A stretch of 64,000 bases of DNA from Hoeflea algicola (GTDB lineage: Bacteria > Pseudomonadota > Alphaproteobacteria > Rhizobiales > Rhizobiaceae). The stretch covers positions 4,076,501 to 4,140,500 of the forward strand of contig NZ_JAOVZR010000001.1 in the NCBI RefSeq assembly GCF_026619415.1. Reading direction: 5' to 3'. The notes beneath the pieces are model-generated. The model worked only from the letters and a program-made list of their open reading frames with translations, searched no databases and was not told where the DNA came from. Below are positions 34,394-44,051 of this stretch, piece by piece (positions within the stretch are counted from its first letter, which is position 1; each line of letters opens with the position of its first letter). The position numbers and the translations under genes were made by a program.

Positions 34394-35646
34394 CCGATAC
34401 CTCTACCACCCACCAGGGCAAGAACGAGATCATCATCGTCAAACGCCGTGCCGGTGGTGATGAGGAAGGCCACCATGGCGGGGTCTGGAAGATCGCCTAT
34501 GCCGACTTCATGACGGCGATGATGGCGTTTTTCCTGGTCATGTGGCTGGTCAATGCAGCCAATGAAGAGACCAAGGCGTCGGTCGCCAGCTATTTCAACC
34601 CGATCAAGTTGATGGATGACAAGCCGGCAGATCGGGGTGTCCAGCAGATTGGCAACAATGCCGAGGGCAAAGCCACCGCCCCCAAATCCAAGTCCGACGG
34701 CGACGAAACGTCCAATGGCGAGAATGGCGAGGCCGGCTCTCAGGAAAACGCCACGGCTGGTGAAGAACAGCAATACTCGGAAGCCGACTATTTCGAGAAC
34801 CCCTATTCGGTGTTGGCTGAAATCGCCCAGGAAACCGGAACCCAGACCAATATTTCCGCCAAGGGCGATGGCGGCGCGTCAGACTCCGGACCGGCGTCGG
34901 GCGCGTCGGGTGGCGAGGCCTATCGTGATCCGTTCGATCCGGACTTCTGGTCCAAGAACATTGAACAGGAACGCACCGCGCTTGAAGAGAGCCAGTCGAT
35001 GGTTCGCGCCGAGGGGTTTGTGGAGAACAACGCCCCGCAGGACGCCATTGATGCGCAGGGACTGCGCATCGATGCCAGTCAGGACGGCGCGAGCGATGGC
35101 AGCCCGGATGCCGGTCCCAATGGAAGCCAGTCCGCAAATACCGCAGGCGAGGGTGGCTCCGGCGCAGCCTCGGCCAAGCAGATCGCCCAGGCCGAAGAAC
35201 TCAAGCAGGAAATTCGCCAGGCGCTCGGCGGCAGCGTCGGCAAACTGGCCGAAGGTCTCACGGTTACGCCTACCGAGGGTGGCCTGCTGGTCTCGATCAC
35301 CGACCAGCTCGATTTCGGAATGTTCAAGGTTGGGTCGGCGGTGCCTGAACGCGATCTCGTGGTCGCCATGGAGAAAATCGGAGAACTGCTGTCCAAGCGC
35401 AGCGGCGCCATCGCCATTCGCGGCCATACCGATGCGCGGCCATTTTCGTCGGGAAATGATGACAACTGGCGGCTGTCAATGGCGCGTGCTCATTCCGCGT
35501 TCTTCATGCTGGTTCGCGGTGGCGTGCCAGAAGAACGTGTTGTCCAGGTTTCGGGCTTTGCCGACCGGCGGCTGAAAGATCCGGAAAACCCCTATTCCGA
35601 AGTCAACCGCCGCATCGAAATCCTTGTCCAGGCAGGGGAGACCTGA
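34390..35646 (+). CDS. motB: Flagellar motor stator protein MotB
   Basis: A 418-residue protein from ATG 34390 overlapping the previous stop. A short basic N-terminus precedes one membrane helix (DFMTAMMAFFLVMWLVNA) with the proton-carrying Asp39. A long acidic, low-complexity linker (about residues 75-285) leads to the OmpA-like peptidoglycan-binding domain (IAIRGHTDARPF, NWRLSMARAHSAFFMLVRGG, NRRIEILV). Rhizobial MotB has this long linker, where MotC binds. Confidence 0.95.
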   Translation: MTDTSTTHQGKNEIIIVKRRAGGDEEGHHGGVWKIAYADFMTAMMAFFLVMWLVNAANEETKASVASYFNPIKLMDDKPADRGVQQIGNNAEGKATAPKSKSDGDETSNGENGEAGSQENATAGEEQQYSEADYFENPYSVLAEIAQETGTQTNISAKGDGGASDSGPASGASGGEAYRDPFDPDFWSKNIEQERTALEESQSMVRAEGFVENNAPQDAIDAQGLRIDASQDGASDGSPDAGPNGSQSANTAGEGGSGAASAKQIAQAEELKQEIRQALGGSVGKLAEGLTVTPTEGGLLVSITDQLDFGMFKVGSAVPERDLVVAMEKIGELLSKRSGAIAIRGHTDARPFSSGNDDNWRLSMARAHSAFFMLVRGGVPEERVVQVSGFADRRLKDPENPYSEVNRRIEILVQAGET

Positions 35647-35649
35647 CCG

Positions 35650-37110
35650 GTGACGCGCTGGCGGACTCCGACCCGTGTAAGCTTCGCCGTTACCGCGGCG
35701 TTGTTTGCGTTTGGGGCATGTGCCGAGGAGCAGGCGGCGCCGCAGGCGCAGACCGAGCACAGCGCCGTTGAACCTGGTCAGGATCACGGTGCCGGCGATT
35801 CCGCTACTTCCGCTCACCAGGCCGATGGTGACGCCGAACATCCGGTGGTCGCGGCACAAGCAGCGGAGCCTGCTGCCGGTGATCCGGCATCCGACTTTAC
35901 AATGTCCGGCGAAATGGATGGGCTGGAGCCATACAAGCTGTTGCGGTCATTGCAATTCGTTCAGGATGCTGTCGTCCGCGGTGACCATTCCGCAATGGAA
36001 ATGCAACGCTTTCTTCTGGGCGTGATCGACAGTCGCTTGCGCAAGGCCGATCAGAAGGTCTTCGATGATCCCCGCAACGTCGACGCAGCGCTGATATATG
36101 CGATGAGTGGCGGCAATCCCGAAACGCTGGAAATTCTGGCGATGAAGGACAAATTCGGCAATTTTGACAACGAGATCACGACCGTGCTCCGCGCCTATCT
36201 CAACGGCCGCGCCACCAATGCCGAGATCGGTGAGGTGGTCAAACTTTACCGAGACACCGAACTCGGGCCCTATCTGACTCTCGTTGCGGCCAATGTCACG
36301 GCGGCGATGAATGATATCTCGGCGCTTGAAATGTTCGACTGGGCGAGGCTCACCGCTCCCGGAACTCTGGTCGAGGAGGCAGCACTGCGGCGCTCGCTGT
36401 TCATTGCCGCGCGCAAGAACCTTGTCGACGAAGCGCTCAAATATGCCCAGCTCTATGCCCGCCGGTTCATCAACTCACCCTATGCCGGCCAATATGCCGA
36501 TCTGCTGGTCGATCTCGTGGTGCTCAATTACGGCAAGGTTGGGGATGACCGCCTTGGTCAGATCCTTACGTTCATGGATCGACCGCGTAAACGTGAGGTC
36601 TATCTGCGGATCGCCCGCAAGGCGGTGATCTCCGGATTGCGCGATCTCGCGGTTTTCGCCTCCGAAAAAGCCGAAGCGCTGCTTGATCCGTCGGACAAGG
36701 CGCCGCAGGCGTTGGCGGATTTGTATTCCGGCATGGCCAAAATTCCTACTGACGGTGTCGGCGCTGTGCTGGCCGGGATCGAGGCTGTGCCGGAGAGACA
36801 ATTGTCCCGTCGTGATCGGGCACTGCGCGAGGCGGCACGGATGATCGCCAGCGAAGTGGTAGCCAAACCCGACCCCAACAGCCTCACGCAAGCATTCTCG
36901 CCCATGGTGAATTCACCCAATGCGGTTGAGGGCGATGATCGTCGACAACCTGCAGGGGATTCCGAGGCAACAGCCGGTGCGTCGGCCGCAATGAACGCGG
37001 CGGCAATCACTGCAGACGAAGTTTTCGACGGATATGTATCCGATCGTAAGGACACACTCGAGCGCATCGACAAGCTGCTCGAGGGAGTAGAAGAGGAAGC
37101 AGGGTCTTGA
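35650..37110 (+). CDS. motC: Periplasmic motor protein MotC
   Basis: A 486-residue exported protein starting at GTG, with a signal sequence (VSFAVTAALFAFGACAE), an acidic linker to about residue 90 and a helical repeat body (TPR-like) from EPYKLLRSLQFVQDAVVRGDHSAMEMQRFLLG onward. In Sinorhizobium MotC binds the periplasmic part of MotB and is needed for torque; it is folded by MotE. Gene order motB-motC-motD is diagnostic for rhizobia. Confidence 0.93.
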   Translation: MTRWRTPTRVSFAVTAALFAFGACAEEQAAPQAQTEHSAVEPGQDHGAGDSATSAHQADGDAEHPVVAAQAAEPAAGDPASDFTMSGEMDGLEPYKLLRSLQFVQDAVVRGDHSAMEMQRFLLGVIDSRLRKADQKVFDDPRNVDAALIYAMSGGNPETLEILAMKDKFGNFDNEITTVLRAYLNGRATNAEIGEVVKLYRDTELGPYLTLVAANVTAAMNDISALEMFDWARLTAPGTLVEEAALRRSLFIAARKNLVDEALKYAQLYARRFINSPYAGQYADLLVDLVVLNYGKVGDDRLGQILTFMDRPRKREVYLRIARKAVISGLRDLAVFASEKAEALLDPSDKAPQALADLYSGMAKIPTDGVGAVLAGIEAVPERQLSRRDRALREAARMIASEVVAKPDPNSLTQAFSPMVNSPNAVEGDDRRQPAGDSEATAGASAAMNAAAITADEVFDGYVSDRKDTLERIDKLLEGVEEEAGS

Positions 37111-38591
37111 GCGCGTTGGATTTGGTAGGTCAGCGGCCGGTGCCAGCCAGGCCGACGGGACGGATGGGCCAGCTTGGCGGCGACACTGCGGGCGGGCAAT
37201 CAGGCGAACAGCCTTTTTCGGCGGTTCTGTCCGGTGAAGAACGAGGTGCAGCAAGCGATACAGGTCGCCCTCGGGTCGGGGGAGAAGCCGGTGTGCCGGC
37301 AAATGGGGCAGAGCAGGCGGAGGCGGCAACCGCCGGTCCGCAGCTTGTCGACCGGAATCCACCGCGCGAGCCTGCTGGCGAGCCGGCCCAATCCGATGAC
37401 ATGCTGGCCTTGCTCGACAGCCTGATGTCCAGCGCTGCCTTTTCCGATGACGCGAAACTGGGTGTCGATGACCTCCAGCCCGAAGCCGACGCCGTCGAGG
37501 CGGCAGTACAGGACACCAACATTGCCAGCACGGCCATCACCAGGGCCGATGCCGCCAACACGGCTGATACCAACACTAAGGCCGGCCCCGAAATCACCGC
37601 CGGTATCGAAGCCAATACCGATACTGAAATTGACATTGAAGACACCGAGGTCCTGACAAATCAGGTTGCCGCCCAGGCCAGCCAGATTCCGGTTGCATCC
37701 GCTGATCCGGCCGTGCCCACCCGTCAGACCAAGCAAACCGGCGAAATGGCCGAATTGGTGGCAAGCCTGCGAACCGGCGAACCGGTGTCGGCGAAGAACG
37801 CTCCCGCCCGCACCACCCAGGACAGCACCAAGGTGTCGACCGAGGAAAAGGAAGCTCTGCGCGCATTGGGCCTCAATACTGCAACATCGGTGATCAAGCC
37901 TGATGAGAACAAGTCCGAAGCTGGTGGCCGGTTTGCTGCTGCCGACCAACGGTCGGCAAAATCCGACCGCACAACTGAGGCAAAGCTCGACGCCAATCCC
38001 CGCAATGTAGAAGTGCTTGAATCGCGCCGGTTCATGGCGTTGCATCCGCTCAGCGCCAACGGGCAAATGCTCAGCCGCTCGCTGATCGATGCCGGTCAGC
38101 CGTTGTTTGCGGCACAGCGGGCCGGGCCAGCGCAACCCGCGTCCGTTCCCGGACAGCCTCAGCCGGGCCAGATGCTGCATACATTGAAGTTGCAGCTCAA
38201 CCCGCTCTCGCTGGGCAGCGTCACCGCTGTTCTCAAGCTCTCGGGTGAAGAACTTTCCGTCGACATCAAGGTCGAAACCATCGAGGCCTATCGTCAGCTT
38301 TCAGACGACAACCGGGCGATCCTCAAATCTCTGCGCTCGCAAGGTTACGGAGTCGAGCAGATTACCATCCAGCATGTCCCCGGGCCGGATCGCACCGCAG
38401 CCCAGGCGCCGCAACCGGGCTTCCAGCCTGGTTCATCGGGATCCGGTTCGGCAGATGCTCAGGCCTCTGGCAAGCAGTCCGGTGGCCAGGGTGCGGGACA
38501 ACAGGGAAATAGCCAGAATGGAGGACAAGGTCGTGATCAAAACTCCTATGTCGGTTCTGGCGCTGGTCGCGCTGACGGCGTTTATCTCTAG
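37107..38591 (+). CDS. fliK: Hook-length control protein MotD (FliK)
   Basis: A 494-residue protein starting at TTG overlapping the motC stop (TTGA). The N-terminal two thirds are low complexity, Ala/Thr/Asp-rich. The C-terminal FliK domain is clear: LHTLKLQLNPLSLGSVTAVLKLSGEELSVDIKV and YRQLSDDNRAILKSLRSQGYGVEQITIQ (about residues 353-425). Originally called MotD, it was recognised as the hook-length ruler that acts on FlhB. The Gly/Gln/Ser-rich C-terminus overlaps the next gene. Confidence 0.92.
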   Translation: MSALDLVGQRPVPARPTGRMGQLGGDTAGGQSGEQPFSAVLSGEERGAASDTGRPRVGGEAGVPANGAEQAEAATAGPQLVDRNPPREPAGEPAQSDDMLALLDSLMSSAAFSDDAKLGVDDLQPEADAVEAAVQDTNIASTAITRADAANTADTNTKAGPEITAGIEANTDTEIDIEDTEVLTNQVAAQASQIPVASADPAVPTRQTKQTGEMAELVASLRTGEPVSAKNAPARTTQDSTKVSTEEKEALRALGLNTATSVIKPDENKSEAGGRFAAADQRSAKSDRTTEAKLDANPRNVEVLESRRFMALHPLSANGQMLSRSLIDAGQPLFAAQRAGPAQPASVPGQPQPGQMLHTLKLQLNPLSLGSVTAVLKLSGEELSVDIKVETIEAYRQLSDDNRAILKSLRSQGYGVEQITIQHVPGPDRTAAQAPQPGFQPGSSGSGSADAQASGKQSGGQGAGQQGNSQNGGQGRDQNSYVGSGAGRADGVYL

Positions 38592-39111
38592 CAGTCTCGC
38601 GCCTGCAACCGCGCTGGCTGCGGCCGGGGCGTGCGAGGCGGAAATCCTGAGTGCGGCGCGGACCTATGGTGTGCCGGCGGGTATACTTCATTCTGTCGGG
38701 TTAACCGAAACCGGGCGCAAGGGATCGCTCTATCCCTACGCCTTGAATATCGAGGGCCGAACCGTTTTCGCCAAAAGCCGCAAAGAAGCTATCCGGGAAT
38801 TCAAGCACGCCCGGGCCGAAGGCAAGCGATTGATCGATCTCGGTTGCATGCAGATCAACTACCGCTATCACGGAGCTGAATTCCCGTCGGTGGACGCCAT
38901 GCTCGATCCGCACGCCAATGTCGAGTATGCAGCGCGGTTCCTCGCCCGTCTGCATGCGCGTCACGAAACCTGGACCATGGCCGTGGCGCGCTATCATGCC
39001 GGCCCCGACAATGACCCCGCACAGAAACGATATGTCTGTCGGGTGATCTCGAACCTTGTCGCCACCGGGCACGGTGCCTGGACCGCGGCAGCCAGAAAAT
39101 TCTGTGATTAA
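38518..39111 (+). CDS. Lytic transglycosylase-like protein
   Basis: A 197-residue protein from ATG 38518, overlapping the end of motD by about 70 bases in another frame. A signal peptide (VLALVALTAFISSSLAPATALAAAG) precedes an SLT (lysozyme-like) domain with the probable catalytic Glu in LHSVGLTETGRKG, plus LGCMQINYRYHG and VARYHAGP. It probably opens peptidoglycan for rod passage, a job done elsewhere by the C-terminal domain of FlgJ, which the FlgJ-like protein at 48989 lacks. Confidence 0.85.
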   Translation: MEDKVVIKTPMSVLALVALTAFISSSLAPATALAAAGACEAEILSAARTYGVPAGILHSVGLTETGRKGSLYPYALNIEGRTVFAKSRKEAIREFKHARAEGKRLIDLGCMQINYRYHGAEFPSVDAMLDPHANVEYAARFLARLHARHETWTMAVARYHAGPDNDPAQKRYVCRVISNLVATGHGAWTAAARKFCD

Positions 39112-39200
39112 TGCAACCATAAAGAGAATATGGCGAACTTATGGTGTGTTTTCGGCAAGACGGCAAGATTGGGGCAAAGGTTAACGCTGCAAGCGAAAAA

Positions 39201-39215
39201 TTAACCTTTTGTTAA
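39201..39215. promoter_or_regulatory. CtrA-type box upstream of rem (distal)
   Basis: TTAA-CCTTTTG-TTAA, an exact TTAA-N7-TTAA match, 179 bases before the rem ATG; a further TTAA lies at 39181. Confidence 0.68.
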
Positions 39216-39286
39216 CTTTTCCCCGAAAAAATTGTGTCTATCCACAAGCTTGGCGCTAAATATGGCCAAATCAGCGCGAAACATGG

Positions 39287-39301
39287 TTAATCAACTCTTA
39301 A
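39287..39301. promoter_or_regulatory. CtrA-type box upstream of rem (proximal)
   Basis: TTAA-TCAACTC-TTAA, a second exact match 93 bases before the rem ATG; on the other strand it reads TTAACCAT at one edge. Confidence 0.68.
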
Positions 39302-39393
39302 AACAAACCATGCGCTATTCATAGTTTACCTTGAATCAGCAGATTCGTACTCCTGTTACGACGAAGCACCACAACTGATTCGGAGGCGGACGA

Positions 39394-40065
39394 ATGATCG
39401 TAGTGGTTGATGACAGGCAATTGGTTAAAGACGGCTACACTTCCCTATTCGGGCGTGAGGGAGTGCCGTCGGCAAGTTTTGATTCAGTAGAATTTGGCGA
39501 ATGGGTGCACACCGCAGCGGATTCCGATCTCGATGCGGTCGAGGCCTTCCTGATCGGATTCGGGGCGCAGACGATGGATCTGCCGCGGGCGATCCGTGAC
39601 CGGTCGCAAGCGCCGGTAATCGCGGTAAGCGATACGCCTTCGCTTGAATCTACTCTCGCGTTCTTTGACAGCGGTGTAGATGATGTGGTGCGCAAGCCGG
39701 TTCATCCGCGTGAAATCCTGGCCCGGGCGGCAGCAATTCGCCGCCGGCTGAAGGCGATCAGCACGCACATGGAAATCGGCACCATCCGGGTCTTTTCCGA
39801 TGGTCGCGATCCGGAAATCGAGAACCGCACTTTTGCGCTGCCTCGCCGGGAGCGCCGAATTCTCGAATACCTCGTGGCCAACCGTGGCCGCCGGGTAACA
39901 AAACAACAGATATTCAATGCGATCTACGGGATCTTCGATGAAGACGTCGAAGAGAACGTGGTCGAAAGCCACATTTCCAAGCTGCGCAAAAAACTGCGCA
40001 AGCGGCTTGGTTTCGACCCGATCGATTCCAAGCGGTTTCTTGGTTATCTGATCGACTGGAAATGA
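39394..40065 (+). CDS. rem: Orphan OmpR-type flagellar regulator Rem
   Basis: A 223-residue protein with GGAGG before the ATG. The receiver-like domain (residues 1-120) keeps Asp6/Asp7 and the Lys of VRKPVHP but has no phosphoacceptor Asp where expected ([11 protein letters not shown]). The C-terminal winged helix (about 125-220; [38 protein letters not shown]) binds DNA. In Sinorhizobium Rem is activated by VisNR and drives class II flagellar genes without a partner kinase. Confidence 0.93.
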   Translation: MIVVVDDRQLVKDGYTSLFGREGVPSASFDSVEFGEWVHTAADSDLDAVEAFLIGFGAQTMDLPRAIRDRSQAPVIAVSDTPSLESTLAFFDSGVDDVVRKPVHPREILARAAAIRRRLKAISTHMEIGTIRVFSDGRDPEIENRTFALPRRERRILEYLVANRGRRVTKQQIFNAIYGIFDEDVEENVVESHISKLRKKLRKRLGFDPIDSKRFLGYLIDWK

Positions 40066-40071
40066 CCTGCC

Positions 40072-40103
40072 GGCGTCCGTCCGGGTCAAGCCTGCCGGAC
40101 GCC
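40072..40103 (+). terminator. Possible terminator hairpin after rem
   Basis: GGCGTCCG (40072-40079) and its complement CGGACGCC (40096-40103) lie just after the rem stop. No T tract follows, so termination is uncertain. Confidence 0.4.
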
Positions 40104-40128
40104 ACCGCAAGCAACGTGTGGAATCAGG

Positions 40129-40151
40129 TTCACGCAAGCCCCGTCGGTTAG
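40129..40151 (+). promoter_or_regulatory. Flagellar promoter motif upstream of flgE
   Basis: TTCACGCAAG, nine bases, TTAG, ending 34 bases before the flgE ATG. Confidence 0.65.
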
Positions 40152-40184
40152 TCTGGACTACCGTATGCAACGAGGGATTACGCG

Positions 40185-41444
40185 ATGAGCCTTTATGGTA
40201 TGATGCGCACCGGCGCTTCCGGAATGAACGCTCAGGCGAACCGGCTCGGCACTGTTGCCGACAACATCGCCAACTCCAACACCACGGGCTACAAGAAAGC
40301 CTCGACCGAATTTTCTTCGCTGATCCTGCCAAGTGGGAACGGCGCATACAATTCCGGTGGCGTGACCACAGATGTGCGCTATGCGATTTCCGAGCAGGGT
40401 GCTCTGGAATTTACCACTTCGGGAACAGATCTGGCGCTGGACGGCGACGGATTTTTCATCGTCAACGATCCCAGCGGCATTCCCTACCTGACCAGGGCCG
40501 GGTCATTCGTCGTCAATGGCGACGGCAATCTCGTCAACGCCGCTGGCTACATGCTGATGGGCTACGACTACACCGCCGGCGAACCGGCGCCTGTTGTCAA
40601 CGGCTTCGATGGCCTGTCACCGATCAATGTCGGTTCGGGAAACCTCAGCGCCACTCCGTCGACGACTGGTGTATTTGCTGCCAATCTCGATGAAAGCGCA
40701 ACGGCCGTCGCGGCAGGTTCGCTGCCGTCGACCAATGCCGCCAATGCCGAATACACCTCGAAGAGCTCTCTGGTGGTCTATGACAGTCTCGGTGGTGAAG
40801 TTCTGCTCGACTTCTATTACACCAAGACTGCTGCCAATGACTGGGAAGTCGCAGTTTACAACCGTGCTGATGCGTCGCCGAACACGGCGTTCCCCTATGC
40901 CTCCGCGGCGCTGGCAACCACGACATTGCAGTTTGATCCGACCACAGGTGAACTGGACGGCGGCAGCGCGACTGACATCTCGCTGGCAGTGCCGGGCGGT
41001 GCAGCGCTGACCGTTGATCTCTCCGAAATGAGTCAGCTCAGCTACAAGTTCACCGTTCGCAACGCCAATGTGGATGGCAACTCGCCCAGCCCGGTTGCGC
41101 GGGTTGAGGTTTCCAAGGACGGCACGCTCTTCGCTCAATACGAAGACGGCAAGCTGGAGCCGCTGTTCCGCATCGCGCTGGCCGATGTCCAGAGCCCCGA
41201 TCAATTGCGTCCCGTTGCGGGCAATGTCTATGCCCAGGGCGTGGATTCAGGTGTCATCACCACCGGCTTTGCAGGCTCTGGCGCCTTTGGTTCAATCGTC
41301 TCCAGTGCGCTCGAAAGTTCAAACGTCGATATCGCCGAAGAACTGACCAATATGATCACGTCCCAGCGAAGCTATACGGCTAACTCCAAAGTGTTTCAGA
41401 CAGGCTCCGACCTCATGGACGTGCTTGTCAACCTGAAGCGATAG
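40185..41444 (+). CDS. flgE: Flagellar hook protein FlgE
   Basis: A 419-residue hook subunit with the N-terminal motif (ASGMNAQANRLGTVADNIANSNTTGYKKAS), a large variable D2 region and the C-terminal SSALESSNVDIAEELTNMITSQRSYTANSKVFQTGSDLMDVL. GAGGGA precedes the start. First gene of flgE-flgK-flgL-flaF-flbT-flgD-fliQ. Confidence 0.97.
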   Translation: MSLYGMMRTGASGMNAQANRLGTVADNIANSNTTGYKKASTEFSSLILPSGNGAYNSGGVTTDVRYAISEQGALEFTTSGTDLALDGDGFFIVNDPSGIPYLTRAGSFVVNGDGNLVNAAGYMLMGYDYTAGEPAPVVNGFDGLSPINVGSGNLSATPSTTGVFAANLDESATAVAAGSLPSTNAANAEYTSKSSLVVYDSLGGEVLLDFYYTKTAANDWEVAVYNRADASPNTAFPYASAALATTTLQFDPTTGELDGGSATDISLAVPGGAALTVDLSEMSQLSYKFTVRNANVDGNSPSPVARVEVSKDGTLFAQYEDGKLEPLFRIALADVQSPDQLRPVAGNVYAQGVDSGVITTGFAGSGAFGSIVSSALESSNVDIAEELTNMITSQRSYTANSKVFQTGSDLMDVLVNLKR

Positions 41445-41476
41445 ATAACTGGTTCCGGAGGTGAAAAGAGTACAGT

Positions 41477-42940
41477 ATGTCATTGTCATCGGCGATTAAC
41501 GCGGCTCAAAACTCACTGTCGAATATCGCGACGCAGACCAACAATGTCTCGCGCAATATCTCTAATGCTTCCAATCCGGATTATAACCGCAGAAATGCGG
41601 CGCTGGCGACATCGCTGAACGGCGCCCAGGTCGTGTCCATCCAGCGAGCGCAGGACGAAGTCCTGTTCCGTCAGAGCATCACCGGCATGGCAACTTCAAG
41701 CGCGCAGCAAACCTTGCTGACGGGGTTCTCCAATCTCAAGGAAATTCTCGGCGGCAATGACTACGAGAATTCGCCGGCGACGCTGATAGCGAACATGCGG
41801 GACACCTTGTCCACCTATGCCGCGAAGCCCGGCGAAACCACACTGGCTCAAACCGCGATCGCCGACGCCAGCACCCTGGCGAACGGCCTTCGCGAGGCCT
41901 CCGCGGCGGTACAGAGGGTTCGGCTCGATGCCGATCAGGAGATTGATCGGCAGGTCAACTCCCTCAATGAACTGTTGTCCCGGTTCGAGGTTGCCAACAA
42001 AGGCGTCTACGCTGGCACCCAGGCTGGGCGTGACGTCAGCGCCGAACTCGATGAACGTGACGGCCTGCTGAAACAGATTTCCTCGATTATCGGTGTGACT
42101 CCGGTCACCCGTTCGGGCAACGACATGGCGCTCTACACCGCCAGCGGCACAACCCTGTTTGAAACCGTGGCGCGGCCGGTCACCTTCGAAAGTTCGGCTG
42201 GTTTCTCGGCTTCGATCCAGGGCAAAAAGGTTTATGTTGACGGCGTGCCCTTGGCAGCCGGTGCTGGGGCTACCACATCCGCGCAAGGATCGCTGCAGGC
42301 CCTGATTCAGGTCCGCGACGAAGTTGCACCGGTGGTGCAGAACCAGCTCGACGAAATAGCTCGTGCGCTGGTTGTCACATTCTCCGAAAAGGACCAATCC
42401 GCGGTCCCGACCCTGCCAGACCGGGCCGGCCTCTTTACCTGGAGCGGCGTGATGGTGCCGACCGGTGCGGCCGTCGTCCCGGGTATCGCCGCCACCATTG
42501 CGGTCAACCCGGCGCTGATCTCGTCACAGGGCGGCAATCCGCAATTGCTGCGTGATGGCGGCATCAATGGTGCCGCCTACAGTACCAATCCTTCCGGCGC
42601 CGCGGGCTACTCCGACGCGCTCGATTCCTTCGTTCTGGCGCTCGATGCGCCGATCAGTTTCGATGCGTCCGCCGGTATCTCCGTTTCCGACAGCATTACC
42701 GGGTTTGCAGCCGATTCCGTCGGTTGGCTTGAACTCAACCGCAGCGAAGCGAATTCGGCGGCAGTCTCCCGAGAGGCATTGCGTTACCGAACCGAGGAAG
42801 CGCTCTCCAACAAGACCGGCGTTTCGCTCGATGAGGAAATGTCGATGCTGCTGGAGCTGGAGCAGTCCTACAAGGCGTCCGCCCGGCTCATCTCTGCGGT
42901 TGATGAGATGCTGCAAGAGTTATTGGCGGCGGTGAGGTAG
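41477..42940 (+). CDS. flgK: Hook-filament junction protein FlgK (HAP1)
   Basis: A 487-residue protein with the N-terminal axial motif (NAAQNSLSNIATQTNNVSRNISNASNPDYNRRNA) and the C-terminal helix (MSMLLELEQSYKASARLISAVDEMLQELLAAVR). First of the two junction zones joining hook and filament. Separated from flgE by 32 bases. Confidence 0.95.
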   Translation: MSLSSAINAAQNSLSNIATQTNNVSRNISNASNPDYNRRNAALATSLNGAQVVSIQRAQDEVLFRQSITGMATSSAQQTLLTGFSNLKEILGGNDYENSPATLIANMRDTLSTYAAKPGETTLAQTAIADASTLANGLREASAAVQRVRLDADQEIDRQVNSLNELLSRFEVANKGVYAGTQAGRDVSAELDERDGLLKQISSIIGVTPVTRSGNDMALYTASGTTLFETVARPVTFESSAGFSASIQGKKVYVDGVPLAAGAGATTSAQGSLQALIQVRDEVAPVVQNQLDEIARALVVTFSEKDQSAVPTLPDRAGLFTWSGVMVPTGAAVVPGIAATIAVNPALISSQGGNPQLLRDGGINGAAYSTNPSGAAGYSDALDSFVLALDAPISFDASAGISVSDSITGFAADSVGWLELNRSEANSAAVSREALRYRTEEALSNKTGVSLDEEMSMLLELEQSYKASARLISAVDEMLQELLAAVR

Positions 42941-42944
42941 GACC

Positions 42945-43997
42945 ATGAAGACCAGTTTCGTTTCAAATTTGGCCATCCAGAACGCAATGCGTCTGACCAT
43001 CAGCCGTGGCCAGAGCGAAATTCAGCAGTTGCAGAAGGAAGTCGTGAGCGGCCGTTATGCCGATATCGGCATTGCACTGGGCGCCCAGACATCAAACAGC
43101 ATCTCGCTCAATCGCGATGTGTCGCGGATGAAGACAATCCTCGATTCCAACGCGCTGGTCACTCAACGCATGTCGGCATCCCAGGCCGCGCTTGGGATGA
43201 TGTCCGACAGTGCGCAGCAGATGCTGGAAGCATTCATCTCTGTCAACGGAGCCGACGACGCCGATCGGCTGGCGATTGCGCGGCGCGACGTGGAAACCGC
43301 GCTCAATGGTTTCACCACGGGCGTTAATACATCTTCGAACGGCGAGTACCTGTTTTCCGGCATCAACACCGACGTCAAGCCGCTGGACGACTATCAGGCG
43401 GCAGGCTCGACCGGCAAGGCGGCGTTCGACGCTCTGTTCCAGGCAAATTTCACGTTCGCGCAGGATGATCCCGCTGCCGCCAACATCACGGTCGCGCAGA
43501 TGGACGATTTCATCGTCAACGTGCTTGAGCCCGCGTTTACAGGACCGGATTGGAACGCCAACTGGTCAAGCGCTTCGGACACCAATATTACCAGTCGCAT
43601 CCAGAACAGCGAAGTGGTGGAATCCAGCACCAACGCCAATTCCAGCGGCATGCGCAATTTCGCACTCGCCGCGGTGATCGGTATGGAGTTGCTGAATTCA
43701 CCAATTTCAAGTGAGGTCCGTAGCTCCGTCAACACCCACGCCATCCACTATGCAGGGCTGGCCGTGACCGGGATTGACAACCAGCGCGGAAATCTTGGTG
43801 TATCGGAAAATCGGGTCACCAAGGCAAATGTCTCGCTGCAATCGCAGATCAACATCGTCAATCTGCACATAGGCGACATCGAAGGCGTCGATGCTTACGA
43901 AGCATCAACGCGCATGACTTCACTGCTGGCCCAGGTGGAGACGTCCTACACACTCACCGCCCGGATCCAGCAACTTAATCTGATGAACTATTTATAA
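42945..43997 (+). CDS. flgL: Hook-filament junction protein FlgL (HAP3)
   Basis: A 350-residue flagellin-like protein starting four bases after flgK. N-terminal FVSNLAIQNAMRLTISRGQSEIQQLQKEVVSGR and C-terminal DVDAYEAS-type region (EGVDAYEASTRMTSLLAQVETSYTLTARIQQLNLMNYL) match the family. It provides the second junction zone on which flagellin polymerises. Confidence 0.93.
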   Translation: MKTSFVSNLAIQNAMRLTISRGQSEIQQLQKEVVSGRYADIGIALGAQTSNSISLNRDVSRMKTILDSNALVTQRMSASQAALGMMSDSAQQMLEAFISVNGADDADRLAIARRDVETALNGFTTGVNTSSNGEYLFSGINTDVKPLDDYQAAGSTGKAAFDALFQANFTFAQDDPAAANITVAQMDDFIVNVLEPAFTGPDWNANWSSASDTNITSRIQNSEVVESSTNANSSGMRNFALAAVIGMELLNSPISSEVRSSVNTHAIHYAGLAVTGIDNQRGNLGVSENRVTKANVSLQSQINIVNLHIGDIEGVDAYEASTRMTSLLAQVETSYTLTARIQQLNLMNYL

Positions 43998-44051
43998 GTG
44001 CATTACCCGGGGTTTCCGGGGACTTATTGGACAAACATGAAGGGCGTCTGA

